NCBI RefSeq assembly: GCF_048128805.1
Contig: NC_136010.1
Location: 14,232,480 to 14,296,479, forward strand
Length of the DNA stretch: 64,000 nt
Source of the DNA: Centroberyx gerrardi
Lineage: Eukaryota; Chordata; Actinopteri; Beryciformes; Berycidae
Reading direction: 5' to 3'
The position numbers and the translations under genes were made by a program. The notes beneath the pieces are model-generated. The model was not told the origin of the DNA and did no database searches. It was given only the letters and a program-made list of their open reading frames with translations. Shown here one piece after another: positions 30,201 to 42,931 of this stretch (position 1 is its first letter; each line of letters begins with the position of its first letter).

Positions 30201-31243
30201 TTGGGGCAGATATGGCTCGGCTGTCCGTGCGGCCGATGGATATAGAGAGGCCTCATCCTCACCACCTGAGGAGAGGTAGCCGCCCATCTAAGTCTGTGGA
30301 TGTTACAGATGGAGCTGGTCACTGGCACGCAGCAGTCAGCAAGCCTGTTCTGAAGGCCTCGCTGAGTCTGAGGAAGGAGCCACTGTTCGTGGACACAGAG
30401 GAGGATATGAAGGATGAGATCATCAGGCCCAGCACCTCAGCGTCTCTTTTCTCTGTGGCGGCTCCACCTTCCTACAGCCCTGTTGCCGATTTCTTCCCAA
30501 TTCAGTCACCTCCTCCGGCTGATGCGTACTCATCCTACCACTTGTCTTCTTTGGATGAGATTGACTTGTACACAGAGAGGGGTGGGTCTGGGATGGGAGG
30601 AAGGCAGACCCCCTCTAGACCTCCATCCAGAGAGCCTCGGGAGGCAAGGGATGGGTGGCTGCTCAAGGCTCATGGCAGTGTGAAGTGTCAGGGTTGTGGC
30701 CTGGGCTGCTCCACTATGGCCTCCTGCCAGAGGTGTGACATGATCCTGTGTTCTGCCTGTCACGATGTTGACCCCTCCCCTTGCTGTGGCCTGCAGGACT
30801 ACCACCCCAAATCCCCACGGCCCCTCGATGGATACATCCCTGTGAAGGAAAAGCTCTCTGTCTACTCTAACACTCACTCCCACTCCCACCTCCACCCTCA
30901 CCCCCTCACACTGACCCACTCACACACTCACCCCCACCCTCACCCCCAGATGGTGGAGAAACCCCTCATGTCCACTAAGCTGTTTCCAAGCAAGTCTGTT
31001 GCCATGGCAGCACCAATCGGAGGCAACAGCGAGCGAATAAGCGTGGGGGGATCGCGGTGCGGGTTTTGTAACAAGCCTGGTGCGTCACACACCTGTGTGA
31101 ACTGCTCTAAGGTGTCATGTGACTCGTGCATGGGCCTGTATGCGAAGGACGTGTGCACCCGGAAAAATCCCCAGCACAGTTTTGTGCCCAACCATCAGCT
31201 CAACTTCAAATCCGGCACCATATCTCACCTGGTGTACCGATGA
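27243..31243 (+). CDS. spata2: SPATA2 (CYLD-LUBAC adaptor), two coding exons
   Basis: Coding exons are 27243-27593 (117 codons, donor AAG|GTGAGT) and 29888-31243 (acceptor TTTTAG|ACC), separated by a 2294-bp phase-0 intron; total 568 residues (human SPATA2 has 520). Residues about 40-210 form the PUB domain, including FYEVVENSLR, PWKKEFRCIK at the junction and FELFLAQAECRLLGE. KASLSLRKEP and KDEIIRPS are SPATA2-specific. DEIDLYTE around Tyr345 matches the PUB-interacting motif that binds HOIP. Cys-rich clusters start near C384 and C508, and the protein ends ISHLVYR as in other vertebrates. In mammals SPATA2 recruits CYLD to LUBAC at TNF and NOD2 receptor complexes, in the cytoplasm, and promotes necroptosis. 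A His/Pro/Ser/Thr-rich block at about residues 445-470 is an insertion relative to mammals. The PIM and the rnf114 neighbour favour spata2 over spata2l. Confidence 0.96.
27594..29887 (+). other. spata2: spata2 coding intron
   Basis: A 2294-bp AT-rich intron, phase 0, with donor GTGAGT and acceptor CTCTTTTAG. It contains a diverged dispersed repeat at about 29064-29372. No other gene is seen in it. Confidence 0.9.
29064..29372 (+). repeat. Unclassified dispersed repeat, copy 1
   Basis: A-rich repeat with a stretch like TGCAAAATGTTTTACA near its start and TATAAAAGTGAGTTTTAAAA (29268-29287) followed by ...ACTGATT... and ...GAGCCCTGATG... towards the end. The same order of motifs recurs near 46.3-46.6 kb, and the 5' part near 40.2 kb. 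The family is not identified; it resembles A-rich fish repeats with a CTCAAAGTGCTTTACA-type start. Confidence 0.55.
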
Positions 31244-34200
31244 ACCAGGCACACAGGATATTTCTTTCTCTTTCTCCCTTCTAGTCCCCTCCCTCGATCT
31301 CCAACGTAGTCTTGCACTATCGCTTTAGCTCTATTCCCTCAACAAACAACTTGTTCACTATCTTCCCCTTTATCTGATACTCTCTTTTCTCTCGCTCTAA
31401 CCCTCCCCTGAACTTTGTACATTTTCTCTTACTATCAGAAGTAGGGCCCTGGAATGCACATGCCACAGAGAGCCATATCGTCTGCCCATCTCTCTGCCTT
31501 GTACAAGTTCAGGCCTTTTATCTATTTCCTCTTCCTTTACCTTGCTACCTGCTCTTGAGTAGTCATGTGATGTTGTAGCGCTTCCTAATCCCTCAAATTT
31601 TGTCCTCCTCAAAGGGAAACTGGAGAAAAGAGAGCTTGATTCCTCCTCGTTTGAATGAAGTCCGTCCAAATGAACATAAATACTTTGCCTAACTTCTCAG
31701 CTAAGAATTCCTCTAATATATATATATATAAATATATATGTGTGTGTAGAGAAGACCTCTGAACTTGCATTGTGACAAAGGAGATCTTTTTAAACTTGAA
31801 AAACAGTGGGGAAAAACAAAGCAGTAAACACACTGGAAGTCAATAGTATATATTTTTAATCTCTATTCTCTAGAACAATGTGAGACTGTTAAATGGGCAT
31901 GAGGTCTGGAATTGTGATTTTTGGGGTATAAACACAATGTGGGGCTGGGGTGGGGTGATATTAAAAGGGACATATTGAGACAATGGTCAGATGCCATATA
32001 CTCTATTTAAAAAATAATGCCTTGTAAATTAACCCTCAATTGTTTCTGGTTATATGACTGAGGTTTAAATGCTGCTGTTGACTTGTGGACATTGGAGATG
32101 TGTGGTGTTGACTTCTTTCTGGTAAATAACCTGTTGAGTTGTGTCAGTTCCGAGCCTCCCCTTCCATTACACTCCACTTCTCAAGCCTCCATGGTCCATG
32201 ATGTAGTACCCCCTTACCACTCAGTGATCAGTTCCCCAGTGCTTGTCTCAGGTGGAGTCACAGGTAGTCTCAAGCTGGGCCACAAAGTGTCAAATGATTG
32301 TGGTTCCTTACTTTGACAGTTTGTTTGTGAGCTTATTGATTGGTTTTAGACGGCATGAAGGCCTATACTCTTGACACAGTTTGTCTGTCTACCTCAAATG
32401 GCTTCAGCTTAATCACCCATTCTAACACTATGGTTTTAAACTAGCCCTGGAAACCTAAGAAGTATTGTATCTATTGCATTACTCCTCAGTAATTTGCTAT
32501 TTGTATTGACTGAACGGACAATAAGATCCCCTTGTATGCAGGACTGATTCAGTCCTAAAGGTTAGCAGAGGTTATTTATTTTGTGAGATCATCCTGGGCT
32601 TTGTCATCTGAAAAGTATTCTGATAAAACACTAAATATATCTGGAAAAAGTGGACTTATGAGTTGCCAGTTTGGCCTATTGCATGCTACAGAGTTACATG
32701 ATTTAAGTGTTAAAACTCCATGCTTTTACATGAGGGAATTTAAGACAATATTTAACATTGTTTATGACCCCTGGCTAATAATGTTACCAGTACTTGCACA
32801 GCACAGACTGGCCTTGCCCCAGACTCTGTGAAAACGAGTCTGTGAAAACAAAAGAGGACAAATAAAGGGTTGAAGTGCTATTCAGGTTGATCATTATCTT
32901 GGCAGCTGGTTTCAGTTAGGGCATATACAGTACAATAGACGGGAGTGCAAGCATGGAATAATTTCAGTTCGGTGTTGAATTTCCCAATGGGACATTTTTT
33001 TGGAGAGTTTCTCATGACACTTTGTGTCTTTCCATGTTTGTAAGACCCTGAAAGGCCTGTCTAAAGTCTTTGATGTAGGTGATTTGGTGCATGTGGTTTG
33101 CCTAAGCTATCTTAAACCAGTCACTACCATTTGCTATGGAAATTTAATTCGACTGCAACTTATTGGTATACTTAAAAAGGCCTAACTAATCACGGGTAAA
33201 TAAACTCTGCTAACATTTAAAATTGATTTCTACAAAGTTAAGAGGGTACCTTTACTGATTAGACTGCAAGCCACCATGACAAAGGAGAATTAATGTAGTA
33301 TGCTGCATAGTCCAAAGTCACCAAGGGCTAATTTTAAATCAATTCGTAAAAATTGTCTGTGAGTCGGGGTTATTTTGACAGACCACATAGGCTGCAGTAG
33401 CCTTTTTTGTTCTGGAAAGAATAACCTCTAGATGCCTTAAGCTTGTCCAGCCGTCTTATCCTAGAGAATTTTTCGTCAGTGGTATTGTCATTTAATTTTC
33501 ATGTTTTAACAGTTTAGCCTATAGGTTGAACTTTAGCATGTTGATTTTGACACCTGCCCTTGCATTTTTGCCAGGCTACATGCACTGAATACATAGCATG
33601 TCCCATGATAGTTAAGCAGAACTTTCAGAGAAATTCAAAAATACAAATAATTTTGGCTTGGTCACCACACAGTTTCTTATATGAAGCATATGTAAGCTTA
33701 CATACTAACAGAATTCTGCAGCAATTCACAAATTGTAGGCCTACATATTTATATTTTTTTCCTTTACATGTTACCTAAACACATTACTTATCATGTTACT
33801 GCTCACGGGGGATGTCTATTCTAATTCTAGCTATGTTGGGCCTAGATTTCCAATTTGACATGCATTTTGTTTTGGTTTTTTCCATACAGATCTTACCTAA
33901 ACACACTTATTTGGTTGCTACTTACAGGGGATAATGTCTAATCTCATACTTCCGTTCTCTTTTCCTTCCCTTTAAAACTCAGTTTACTCATTGCTTTGTA
34001 TAGCAAGTGTTCATGTTTAAAAAAGAGACCAAGAACAGATGTTTCGATACTGTATGGATGCAGCTCAAGGGTTCTTTTAAGGGGCTTTGAAAAATGTCAT
34101 TGGGTCAACTTTAGGAAGGCTAACTTGAATATCACAAAAGTCTTGAGTGACCTTAGGGAGGTGTGCAATTATTGTTTTTTCGTACCTGATAAAGCCTTTC

Positions 34201-35275
34201 TGAAATGGCCTGAGTGTGAATATTTATCAAGATATATTTTAATTGCTTGTCTCTGTTCATAGCAAATCATACCAGCAATGAAGACAACTTTTAGAAGTAT
34301 CATTGAGCCATGTTGCAAGAGTGATCATATTGCCAAATGAAGAACAAATATCTTATTGGAACACAAAACAAAACCCTGTGGCCTGCCTGGATGAGCAGTT
34401 CATGTAACATAAGAAATCTATGATTTAGCTCAAGCTTAGCCTTGTGTCTGTAGCTGTTGGCCTTTTAAGAAGCTTAGAATAAGAATGAGAATAATCAACA
34501 TAGACACCTTCCCGCACATCATGGGACATTGATTTAACTCAGTACAATGTCTGTTATACTCATTGTATTTCAATGGACTGACTATTTGTGTGTGTAGGCC
34601 ACTACAAAGGGCTAAACAGTCTTCAGGGCTGCTGCTAAGTTGGTGGGCACTGTTTATCTTTTAATGAACAACTGACTTGTCATGGGAAACGATGATCAAT
34701 ATATATCTGATATGGAGGTCACTTTACATTCATCAGCGGATATGAATTACTGATGGACAAAGAGCTATTTTTATTTTGTGTCATGGAATACATTGAGCCA
34801 TTTGAACATGATCTGTTTTTCTCACACTAAACACACTCAAGTCATTGTGGAAGTCATTACTCCCTTTCTTTACCTCTTCGTGTGGTTATCTTACCGGTAT
34901 TAACAGTGGTGGTGTAGTATGTATTTCCCTTCCCCCTCAAGCCAACCCCTATTCCCCTACCCCTTTCTTGGCATGCTCTGTACTAGGCCCAAACCCATAC
35001 CTCATCTCCCCCCAAACCCCAAACCTAGGTTTACCCTTACCTATTGTCTCCCCTCCCTCCTCCCCCCCTCCACCTTGGCACTGAGGATCATTGCACAATG
35101 TCTATGTGAAGGGGTATAGACCTCACTGAATATGTGGGCATACAGGGGGAGGAAAGGGAAAATAGCCAAAATTGTTAATCGGTGAAAAAATATAAATATA
35201 TATATATATATATTGAAACGTAAATGAGATTTTATAAAATAATTTCAAGAATAAAATTCTGAAAAAAATTGGTCC
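31244..35275 (+). other. spata2: spata2 3' UTR and downstream AT-rich region
   Basis: No further coding sequence follows the spata2 stop. The sequence stays AT-rich, with a short TA/GT repeat at 31718-31748 and a (TA)n near 35195-35211. Possible poly(A) signals are AATAAA at 32861-32866 and 35250-35255. The full extent of the UTR cannot be fixed without transcript data. Confidence 0.5.
35250..35255 (+). terminator. spata2: Candidate distal poly(A) signal of spata2
   Basis: AATAAA followed within 30 nt by a T/G-rich stretch, the usual layout of a vertebrate cleavage site. A proximal candidate AATAAA lies at 32861-32866. Which one is used is not known. Confidence 0.4.
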
Positions 35276-37959
35276 TTTTCTGCGTTGATTTTGTTGATTG
35301 AAACTTTGAGTTCAGTATATTCCTTGTGTTTGGCTGTTTTTTAGGCTACATGTCTAGAGTCCGCTTTTGAACTTTTCATTAAAGGTTAGAGTGTAAGCAG
35401 CTGAAGGGCAAAGGCCTGAACCAAAGGAAGCATTTTTTAACCCAAACAAGGCATCTGTTTTTTAACCCTCTTTATCGGGTGAGTTGACTAAGAACATATT
35501 TTACTTAAAGCCATCGCCTGTTGAAATAGAGAGGTTTACACGCATAACTGGAAGCTGCCCCGTACTACCACAGTTTTGTATTTTTACCCACCAAACGGCT
35601 CCAGAGGAGTGAATTGTTGAGGTAGGGGAGCTCATTACCTGTTCACTTTCCCTACCCAGAAGCTCCCAGGTAGTCCAAGGTTTGAATTGACTGTCCTTTG
35701 GTTACAAGCCCGCCTCCCTAACCTTCAGTGCTCAGTCTGAGTGCCCAATCTCACCAGAACGTGTGTCTGATAACTTTTGAGTGTGCAGACTGCCCAGCCC
35801 TACATGGATTACCTTTTTCCTTTATGACCAGCAGATGGTGATAACTACCCATATAGAGACAGACTGAGGCTACATAAAGCAGATCATTGATTTTGAAACC
35901 TATAACTTTTGTAATTTAATGGATATGAATCAAATTATAATTTCACTGAACTAAATGTTCCAGTTGGGCCTGCATCAATCTATCCTGTGGTGCTGTATGG
36001 GTATGTTGCAAACTAGTGTGTTCTATAAAAAATCAGCTGTGGATGACAGGCATCAATAGATAGACGTATCAGAAGTAGCCTGTTTTACTTGCAGTGGTTT
36101 TCTGCCAGTAGATTTCATAGCATAGGTTCATACTATTCAAACAGATGAGTGAGAGAAACAATGTAAAGGGGAAACTTGAAGCAGCCTGTTATCTTTCCTC
36201 AGCATGTTGTGCCCTGCTGTTCTGTAACACTGGCTATGGCCGTACACAGCATGCTAAAGACCAGGTTAAAACCTTTGTAAGCTAAACAAGGCATGGAGAG
36301 CCAGTGTCCAGTAGGTTGTTAGGCTGCTACACATTATAATAGATGATTGGACTGACGTGTAAATACAATACATCCTGTCTCAGTTTTTCTGTTTGATAGG
36401 ATAAAAGTGTCTTGAATTGAGTCACTGTGAGTGTTGTGATTTTTTTTTACAACTTCTGTGAAGAGAAAATAAGATTGCCAGATATAACTTTGGCAGGCGG
36501 TAGGAGACCCAAATTAATTTTGACTATGATTCAACTGTTGTCCCTGCCAATAGAAGCTCAGATGGAATTTCCTCTGATATGAACAGCTTTACAGCTCAAA
36601 CCTCATTTAGTTGTTACTTGACAACATAACATGATAGGCCTCTTACCACTTCCCGGAGGATCATTTTGGAACGGACACCTGCTTACAATAACCTCCCAAA
36701 TAATAGTTTTGGCTCGGGCTCCCTGCGCAAATGAGAACTGGAGTCTGGCAGCTGTCAATAGACTAAATACAAAGCTCCCAAAATCAGGTATAATGGTCAG
36801 CTTCTGGACCAGTGCCTGGCTTCACAAAAACAGCCGTCAGGTATGGGATAGCTGTAGCTGGGATCATCCACAAGGGGGAGTGGCAGAGATGGACATCAGC
36901 AAGACCTGTGCTGCAATGAGTGAAATGCTGAGTGTGTGTGTGTGTGTGTGTGTGAGTGCCAGCCCGGCAGCCCAGCGCCCGGCATCATCCTCTCCTGTGG
37001 GAGATGGGAGAACTGTGCTGACAAACAGCCTTTACCGGCCTTGAGGGAGCCCGAGACACACTGGGTAAAGAACATTAGCGTTCAGCAGGAGAGGAAGATA
37101 ATGACTGACTACACAGTGCTTAGCCTTTTAGTAAATCCAGCATCAGCAGCAGCAGCAGTATCGTCATCTCGGTTAATGGCCCCATTGATGCGGGGCTGCC
37201 AGAGAGGCTAATTACAGTCAGTGCAACACACACATGTAGATAACTGTATCATGCAAGATGTGTATTTTCACAGTACAAAATACATAAAACAATGAAATAC
37301 CTTTGACACATGTATTCTGTAATTTACTTTGATGCATTAATTACGGCAAATGTATGTTATGCTTTGATGTATCTTGGCCCGTATCTGCCTCCACTTTGCT
37401 GGCATTCTTCTCCCAAGTATCACTGCAGAGGAAATGGATGAATGATGGGGAAAATTGCATCTCCAGATTCCAGCAATAGGACTTCTCTGAACCCCGGTCA
37501 TGTCATTAGCTGGTGGAAGTGAGGACAGGAGGAAGGGGAAGATGAAGAATCACCCCAATCTTATCGCCAACACACGTTTAATGGATAATATGATTTGTAC
37601 TATATGTGTTTTGTACTCTGACTCTCACCTTGGTGATTCAACTTCCCACCCACCTGCGCACGCCGATGATCTTATCTAACCCTGCACCTACACTCAATTT
37701 TATTCATACACAGACGCGTACACAACTCTGTGTGTGACAAGACACACAGATCTTACCTAACTATTGTGTGGGTGAGGTGAGCAGTACCTGGCTGGAGGAT
37801 CGATTCATGGTATAGAAGGAAGCCAAGGACAGGGTGCGGGTGTGTGTGTGTGCGTGTTAGAGATGGAATTTAGACCAGGGTAGTGGCTCTCATTATTGGT
37901 TAATTACATCTCTAAAGAGGAGCCTGACATTCACTCTCCTTGCCTGTTAACTGAAGGGC

Positions 37960-37962
<3 letters not shown>

Positions 37963-38025
<63 letters not shown>
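37963..38025. repeat. (CT)31 microsatellite
   Basis: 63 bp of uninterrupted TC/CT dinucleotides. Confidence 0.97.
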
Positions 38026-38028
<3 letters not shown>

Positions 38029-39701
38029 ATTGAATTCCTGTACAAATAATTAGTGTAGATGTTGGCGTTTGGTCAGCATTTGTGCATTCATTAGATGCAT
38101 ACTGAACATTTCATCCATTTAGTTATTCATTAAGTTAAATGTCACTCATGCTTTGATGGGTTGAGTGCACGAGGGCTGAGCCACTGAATTTATCCTGTGA
38201 CACACACCTTACTGTATGTCTGGGTCTCAATTGCGTTTAGCAGAGAGCTTCTCCATCTACGTTCTATCTCATGCCCTGCCTTAGTACATGTTAATGTCAC
38301 AGTGTGTTACATAACTTAAGGTTAACAAGTATGTGAGTGTGCACACATTATTTTCATTCATGTCAAACAGAATATTGGCTATTTCTTTCATTTCCTGAGC
38401 AGCAAACGGAAAACAATGAAATGTGTTGCGTTATATAACAAGTAATTTAATATATTTTTGTATTTGGTGTCTTGTAATCCTATAAGGGATGGGTCAATTT
38501 GACAAAACACAAAAATAAACGTTCATTCATACATACATGCAGACCTCTGCCCTCAACTCTCACCCAATTATCTCTTCCTATTCTAGTCCTTTAAAGGCAA
38601 ATGACAGTTGTTTTTTTTGTGTGTTTTTGCTCATCTTTATCCAATTTCTGCTACTTCCTACATGATTGCCTGAGGCTAAGGTGTGTTGTTAGATTTGTAA
38701 TTAAAAGTCTCATTACCTTCTGCTGCTCATATGGTCCCATTTATTTTGAAAGTCCGTTAAGTAGCCTGCTGGTATCCTTGCCAATATAAAGCCATAATCC
38801 ATCATGGGTAAGTGAGCAGTTTTTTACTGTTGGTGGAAAAGAGTTTCCATCTTTCTTTAGGCATTACGTTTGATAAAGCAGCAACTTTAATGCATGTAGC
38901 AGGAATGTTTCTGAAATGATAAACTGTAAATTTGCTGCATGTCCAGTATCAGTACATATTGTTCTGCTAATCAGTGTTCAATGGTGTTGATGCAGCCTTT
39001 GACCTAACAGGTTACAACCTGACCTTTGACAAGCAAACCACAAGCTAAACAATATGAATTGCAAAGAGCTTGCCTCAGATTATATAAAAAGCTATGTGAG
39101 CTATGTGAAATGACTAATTGATAAATTAATTAATGTCTGATCAAGTAAATGAGCCAAAAACTGAACAGCAAAGATATTTTCCTTCAACCAACTTACCTCT
39201 TCTTAGAGAGTTTCATTTGAATAGTGAGACATTTTAACAATTCATTCTTCTTCATTTCTCTCTTGCCTCCCACACACAACCTTGGCACCCTCCTACTGGC
39301 AGCATCAATCCACCCTGCTCTTTCTTCCCCGTACAGTGCCTCTTCACCTTCACACCCCTCCCTAAGGTCTTAAGGCCCAAGGTCTGACTGCATGATGATA
39401 AGTCCTCTCAAACTCAGCCTTGGCATTCCTCTCATCAGCACCCTCCACTACTCCAACCTGTCTTTTTACTTTGTACCCTCACTTTTGTCAGACAGCCTTG
39501 GCCATGGCAACAACACAAAAGGTCTATCATGTCACAAGTTGAGTATTGAGAAAGAATTTTCTAAAAGAACTTCCGTCTTGTGGTGATGTGATCAACAGCA
39601 ATGAGCTGTCGTGCACAAATGCACAAACACACACACGCATACACCCAGCTACTTAACTACTACTATAACATGGCAAACAGTACAAACACATAGTCATTAC
39701 T

Positions 39702-39972
39702 TCCTCCAAGGAGGTAATGTTTTCACCTGCATCTGTTTGTTTGTCCGTCTGTCTGTTAGCAGGATAACTCAAAAAGTTGGGCACAGATTTGCACAAAACT
39801 TGGTGTGAAGGTTGGTTATGGACCAAGGAAGAACTGATTAACTTTTCATGTCGATTGGCCAAAAGGGGGGCGTGTTGGTAGGCGTGGCATATCACCAAAA
39901 GGTGCATAACTTCCTTGCAGTGTGTTGTCAGACATGGCGGAGGTCTGTGCTCTACTGAGCACATTTTCTAGT
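39702..39972 (+). mobile_element. RTE-like non-LTR 3' fragment or derived repeat
   Basis: Starts CTCCAAGGAGGTAATGTTTT, then TGTTTGTTTGTCCGTCTGTC, GTTAGCAGGAT, ...AAACTTGGTG..., TGGACCAAGGAAGAAC and ends GGCGGAGGTCTGTGCTCTAC. The same blocks in the same order are present on the minus strand at 54909-55139. The CCTCC...GGCGGAGGT ends are complementary. The assignment to the RTE group is from memory of teleost repeats and is tentative; no protein-coding part remains. Confidence 0.6.
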
Positions 39973-40214
39973 TTTTAGTGTCACTTTATGCTCAAACCTG
40001 CACTTAATCAAGTAAACAAACACATCTTAAATGTCCATGCCCAACACGACAAAACATACCATGTCTATCAAAAGGGACTGGTGCAGTAGCTGTTAACCAA
40101 TGCCATTTCCAAAACATCAGCTTATTATTCAAGCAATGTCCTACTCTCAATGCAAGCGAAGGACGTCTCTCTCCAACCATAGCTGGAATAGAGTGAATAC
40201 TCAAATGTTAACAT

Positions 40215-40460
40215 GAATAAGTTATTTTTTTATTTTATATAGCACCATTCATACATAGAATGTAACTCAAAGGGCTTTACATAAAACTGATTGGTTAAAA
40301 CAATAAATGTATTGAAAACAGTGAATGGGTTAAAACCATTACATTGCATTAAAATAATATTAAAACTTTGAAAGGATTTGACTTTAAAAGGCCACAAAGA
40401 ACATGACAGATGCTTCTGAATAAAGGATCCTTGTCCTTGCAAACCCACCTAAGGAACAGA
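40215..40460 (+). repeat. Unclassified dispersed repeat, copy 2
   Basis: Starts TTTTATATAGCACCATTCAT then CTCAAAGGGCTTTACATAAA and continues A-rich. Related to the repeats at 29064 and 46283. Family unknown. Confidence 0.5.
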
Positions 40461-40845
40461 AAAAGAACAACTTTGCAACTTTGTGTGTGTGTGAGTGCGT
40501 GATTAGCCATCCCAGTGTCCTGCTGTAGAAATCATAACTAAAACTGAAAATGCTAAGATCTTGAGGCCTGCCTTGATTCAACTTTGGCCTTTTTGGGCAT
40601 GTTCACGCTGAGACAGACACATGCATGTATATTTGTATTTATTCACAGTGTTATGGAACATTTGTGTTTGGTAGGCCTCCTGGGAGCTCCCTTTATGGCC
40701 CCGGCCCCAGGCCTGTTTGCTTATCATTATCATACCAACAGGACTCATATCATCCTCACAGCAATGCCATTGGCTTGTATTTCTGGACCCTGCTACAGTG
40801 TGAATATGCATGGTATGTGTGTCTCTGTATGTGTTTAAAGCTTGC

Positions 40846-40936
<91 letters not shown>
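40846..40936. repeat. Compound (CTAT)n-(CTGT)n tetranucleotide repeat
   Basis: About 14 CTAT units pass directly into about 9 CTGT units, 91 bp in all without interruption. Confidence 0.97.
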
Positions 40937-40937
<1 letters not shown>

Positions 40938-42137
40938 ACAGGACATAAGTGAAAGAGAGAGGAGAAAAGAGAGTAAGTGAAAGAGTGAGACTTTTTGATT
41001 ATTTTTTGTGAATAGAACGCTACTGTGCCACTGTAGTTGTCCGTGTCTTGTACTTAGTCCTTCACTGGGACAGAAAGAAACAGTGTGAATACAGTGTTAG
41101 ATTGTACTTCTGTGCTTCTGCAAAAAATGTTTTCACCTTTTGTTTGGTAGTTTATTTGCCACACCTGGCTTTTCTGCGAAACACCGTGTGTAAGTGGTGT
41201 TAACCTGACAAAAAAAGCTGGGGTGAGGTCTGCTGTGGGATCGCAGATTGAGGACTTTTTCTCCTCGATCTCGCCTCCTTCAACAGACAACAAAACTAAC
41301 TCTTACCCTTTGACAAGCTGCCTTTGAACTGCATTCCTGAACAAATGGTGAACTTGCATCACCAAGTACAAGGCTAACTCTTTGTCAGTATTTCTGTACG
41401 CCTGTGTACAGTGTAGATGAGATGATAAAAAAAATAAAGGGACAGAATATTAACAAAACATTCTTGCTTAATAAAATTGCTATTATTATTCATATTCATA
41501 TACTGAGTGTGTGACCATATACAAATTTGATTCAAACCTTTATTAAAGATAAGAATGCCTAGATGCTGCCACTCAAATGAAGAAGTCACTTCATTCAGTA
41601 GAACTCGGACAATTCTTTAAAGGCACTTTCAGTCATGCTAACCTTGGTCAAAAGCATTCAAGTCAAAATGAATTACTCTCATCTCACTGATGCATTCACC
41701 AGTATCCTTTAAAGGATAAGGCTGGTGTTTTTTAATGCATTGCTTACCGTCAACAAATCCTATGAAAATAACAAAATCAACAATGCGTTTGCTCTACTCC
41801 CGTTACTTTCTGACTTCCCACATACCGTTTTTAACCGTCAACCCAGAAGTCATTGGCTCCAATTGTAAGATAAAAACCTTACTACAAATAAAAATACAGC
41901 TCACAAAGACATAGTTTCAATTTTAAAAATCGCTGTTACCACGAAAAGTCAGGCTGTTGTAGTTATTACCAAATCAAATTCAAATGGGAACAAATTCTTC
42001 ATTACGCCGGGGACTATTTTCTGTGCTATGGAACTACTTTCCTGAGATCGCAAACGTGTTTACAGCCGGCTTATTAAAGCTAGGGTAGGCAACTTTCTTT
42101 TACTGTTATTTGGCCAAAATGTCATATCATATGTCAT

Positions 42138-42410
42138 TATGTGGGGCGGCTGTGGCTCAGGAGGTAGAGCGGGTCGTCCACTAATCAGAAGGTCGGTGGT
42201 TCGATCCCCGGCTCCTCTAGTCTGCATGTCGAAGTGTCCTTGGGCAAGATACTGAACCCCAAATTGCTCCCGATGGTTGTGCCAGCACCCTGCGTGGTAG
42301 CTTGCCGCCATCGGTGTATGAATGTGTGAATGTAGGCATTATTGTAAAGCGCTTTGAGTGGTCGGTAGACTAGAAAAGCCCTATATAAATGCAGTCCATT
42401 TACCATTTAC
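42138..42410 (+). mobile_element. tRNA-derived SINE inside the inner transposon
   Basis: Perfect 10-bp target duplication CATATGTCAT at 42128-42137 and 42411-42420. The head has RNA polymerase III boxes: A-box-like TGGCTCAGGAGGTAGAGCGG and B box GGTTCGATCC. The tail contains AAAGCGCTTTGAG and CCCTATATAAATGCAGTCCA, an L2-like 3' end used by many fish SINEs, then a short CATTTAC repeat. Complete and little decayed, so the youngest of the three nested insertions. Confidence 0.92.
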
Positions 42411-42690
42411 CATATGTCATATACCTCCCTCTCTCTAATTCAAGCGCTCTGAGAGAAAATCAGGCCTCTGTGTTTGTCCCCGCCTCTGCTTTCTGGATCG
42501 GCAAAATCTCACAGCTCCCGGAAAGCCTCAACCAATCAGGGGAGCTCTTCCGGGGGTGCGTCGCTACTGCACGTCATGCGCGTTCCCAGCCGTGGCTTGA
42601 AGTCCGATGTGGCTACGGCAGTTAGCATGCTACAGGCTGGAGCTTTTTTTTTTTTTTTTTTTTTTGACAGCTACAGGCTGGAGCATAACA

Positions 42691-42931
42691 ATGGCGGAGA
42701 AGTTGGCAGTGTCAAAACTTCCAATTCCACCGTTGCCAGCCACAGCTTATACAGCAAAACAACCAAAAAGCGAAAGACAGAAAAAGAAAAGGAGTCATCC
42801 AAGAAGGAGGCTGACCGATCAAGGAATAAAACTAGAATCAACATCGATGTGGCTTATCAAAGATGGCGAGAGCTGCGGGATTTCAAAGGTTTAAAGACAG
42901 ACACCCAGCTTGCTGTATTTCTTCTGGACAG
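42691..42931 (+). pseudogene. Transposon-borne first exon with RWREL...FLLDR motif (frameshifted)
   Basis: From ATG at 42691 (MAEKLAVSKLPIPPLPATAY) the frame breaks near 42750. The next frame continues with a Lys/Glu-rich stretch and RINIDVAYQRWRELRDFKG, then KTDTQLAVFLLDR, up to a donor-like AG|GTAACT at 42931/42932. An RWxxLR...GLK(S/T)DxxxAxFLLD segment is common in multicopy fish genes of unknown role; this is from memory. It lies just right of a 21-base poly-T run and a short duplicated GCTACAGGCTGGAGC. Confidence 0.55.

Larger units (their letters stand above)
35280..41700. other. Intergenic region right of spata2
   Basis: No gene found. It holds a GT repeat at about 36931-36953, a long CT repeat at 37963-38025, an RTE-like fragment, an unclassified dispersed repeat and a tetranucleotide repeat, each listed separately. 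The reading frame at 36631-37044 has no recognisable domain and ends in GT-repeat translation. Confidence 0.5.

Noticed and set aside
36631..37044. 137-codon plus-strand reading frame
   Set aside because: No family resemblance and partly translated GT repeat.
42145..42215. Possible functional tRNA gene
   Set aside because: It is the tRNA-derived head of a SINE with target duplications and an L2-like tail, not a tRNA gene.
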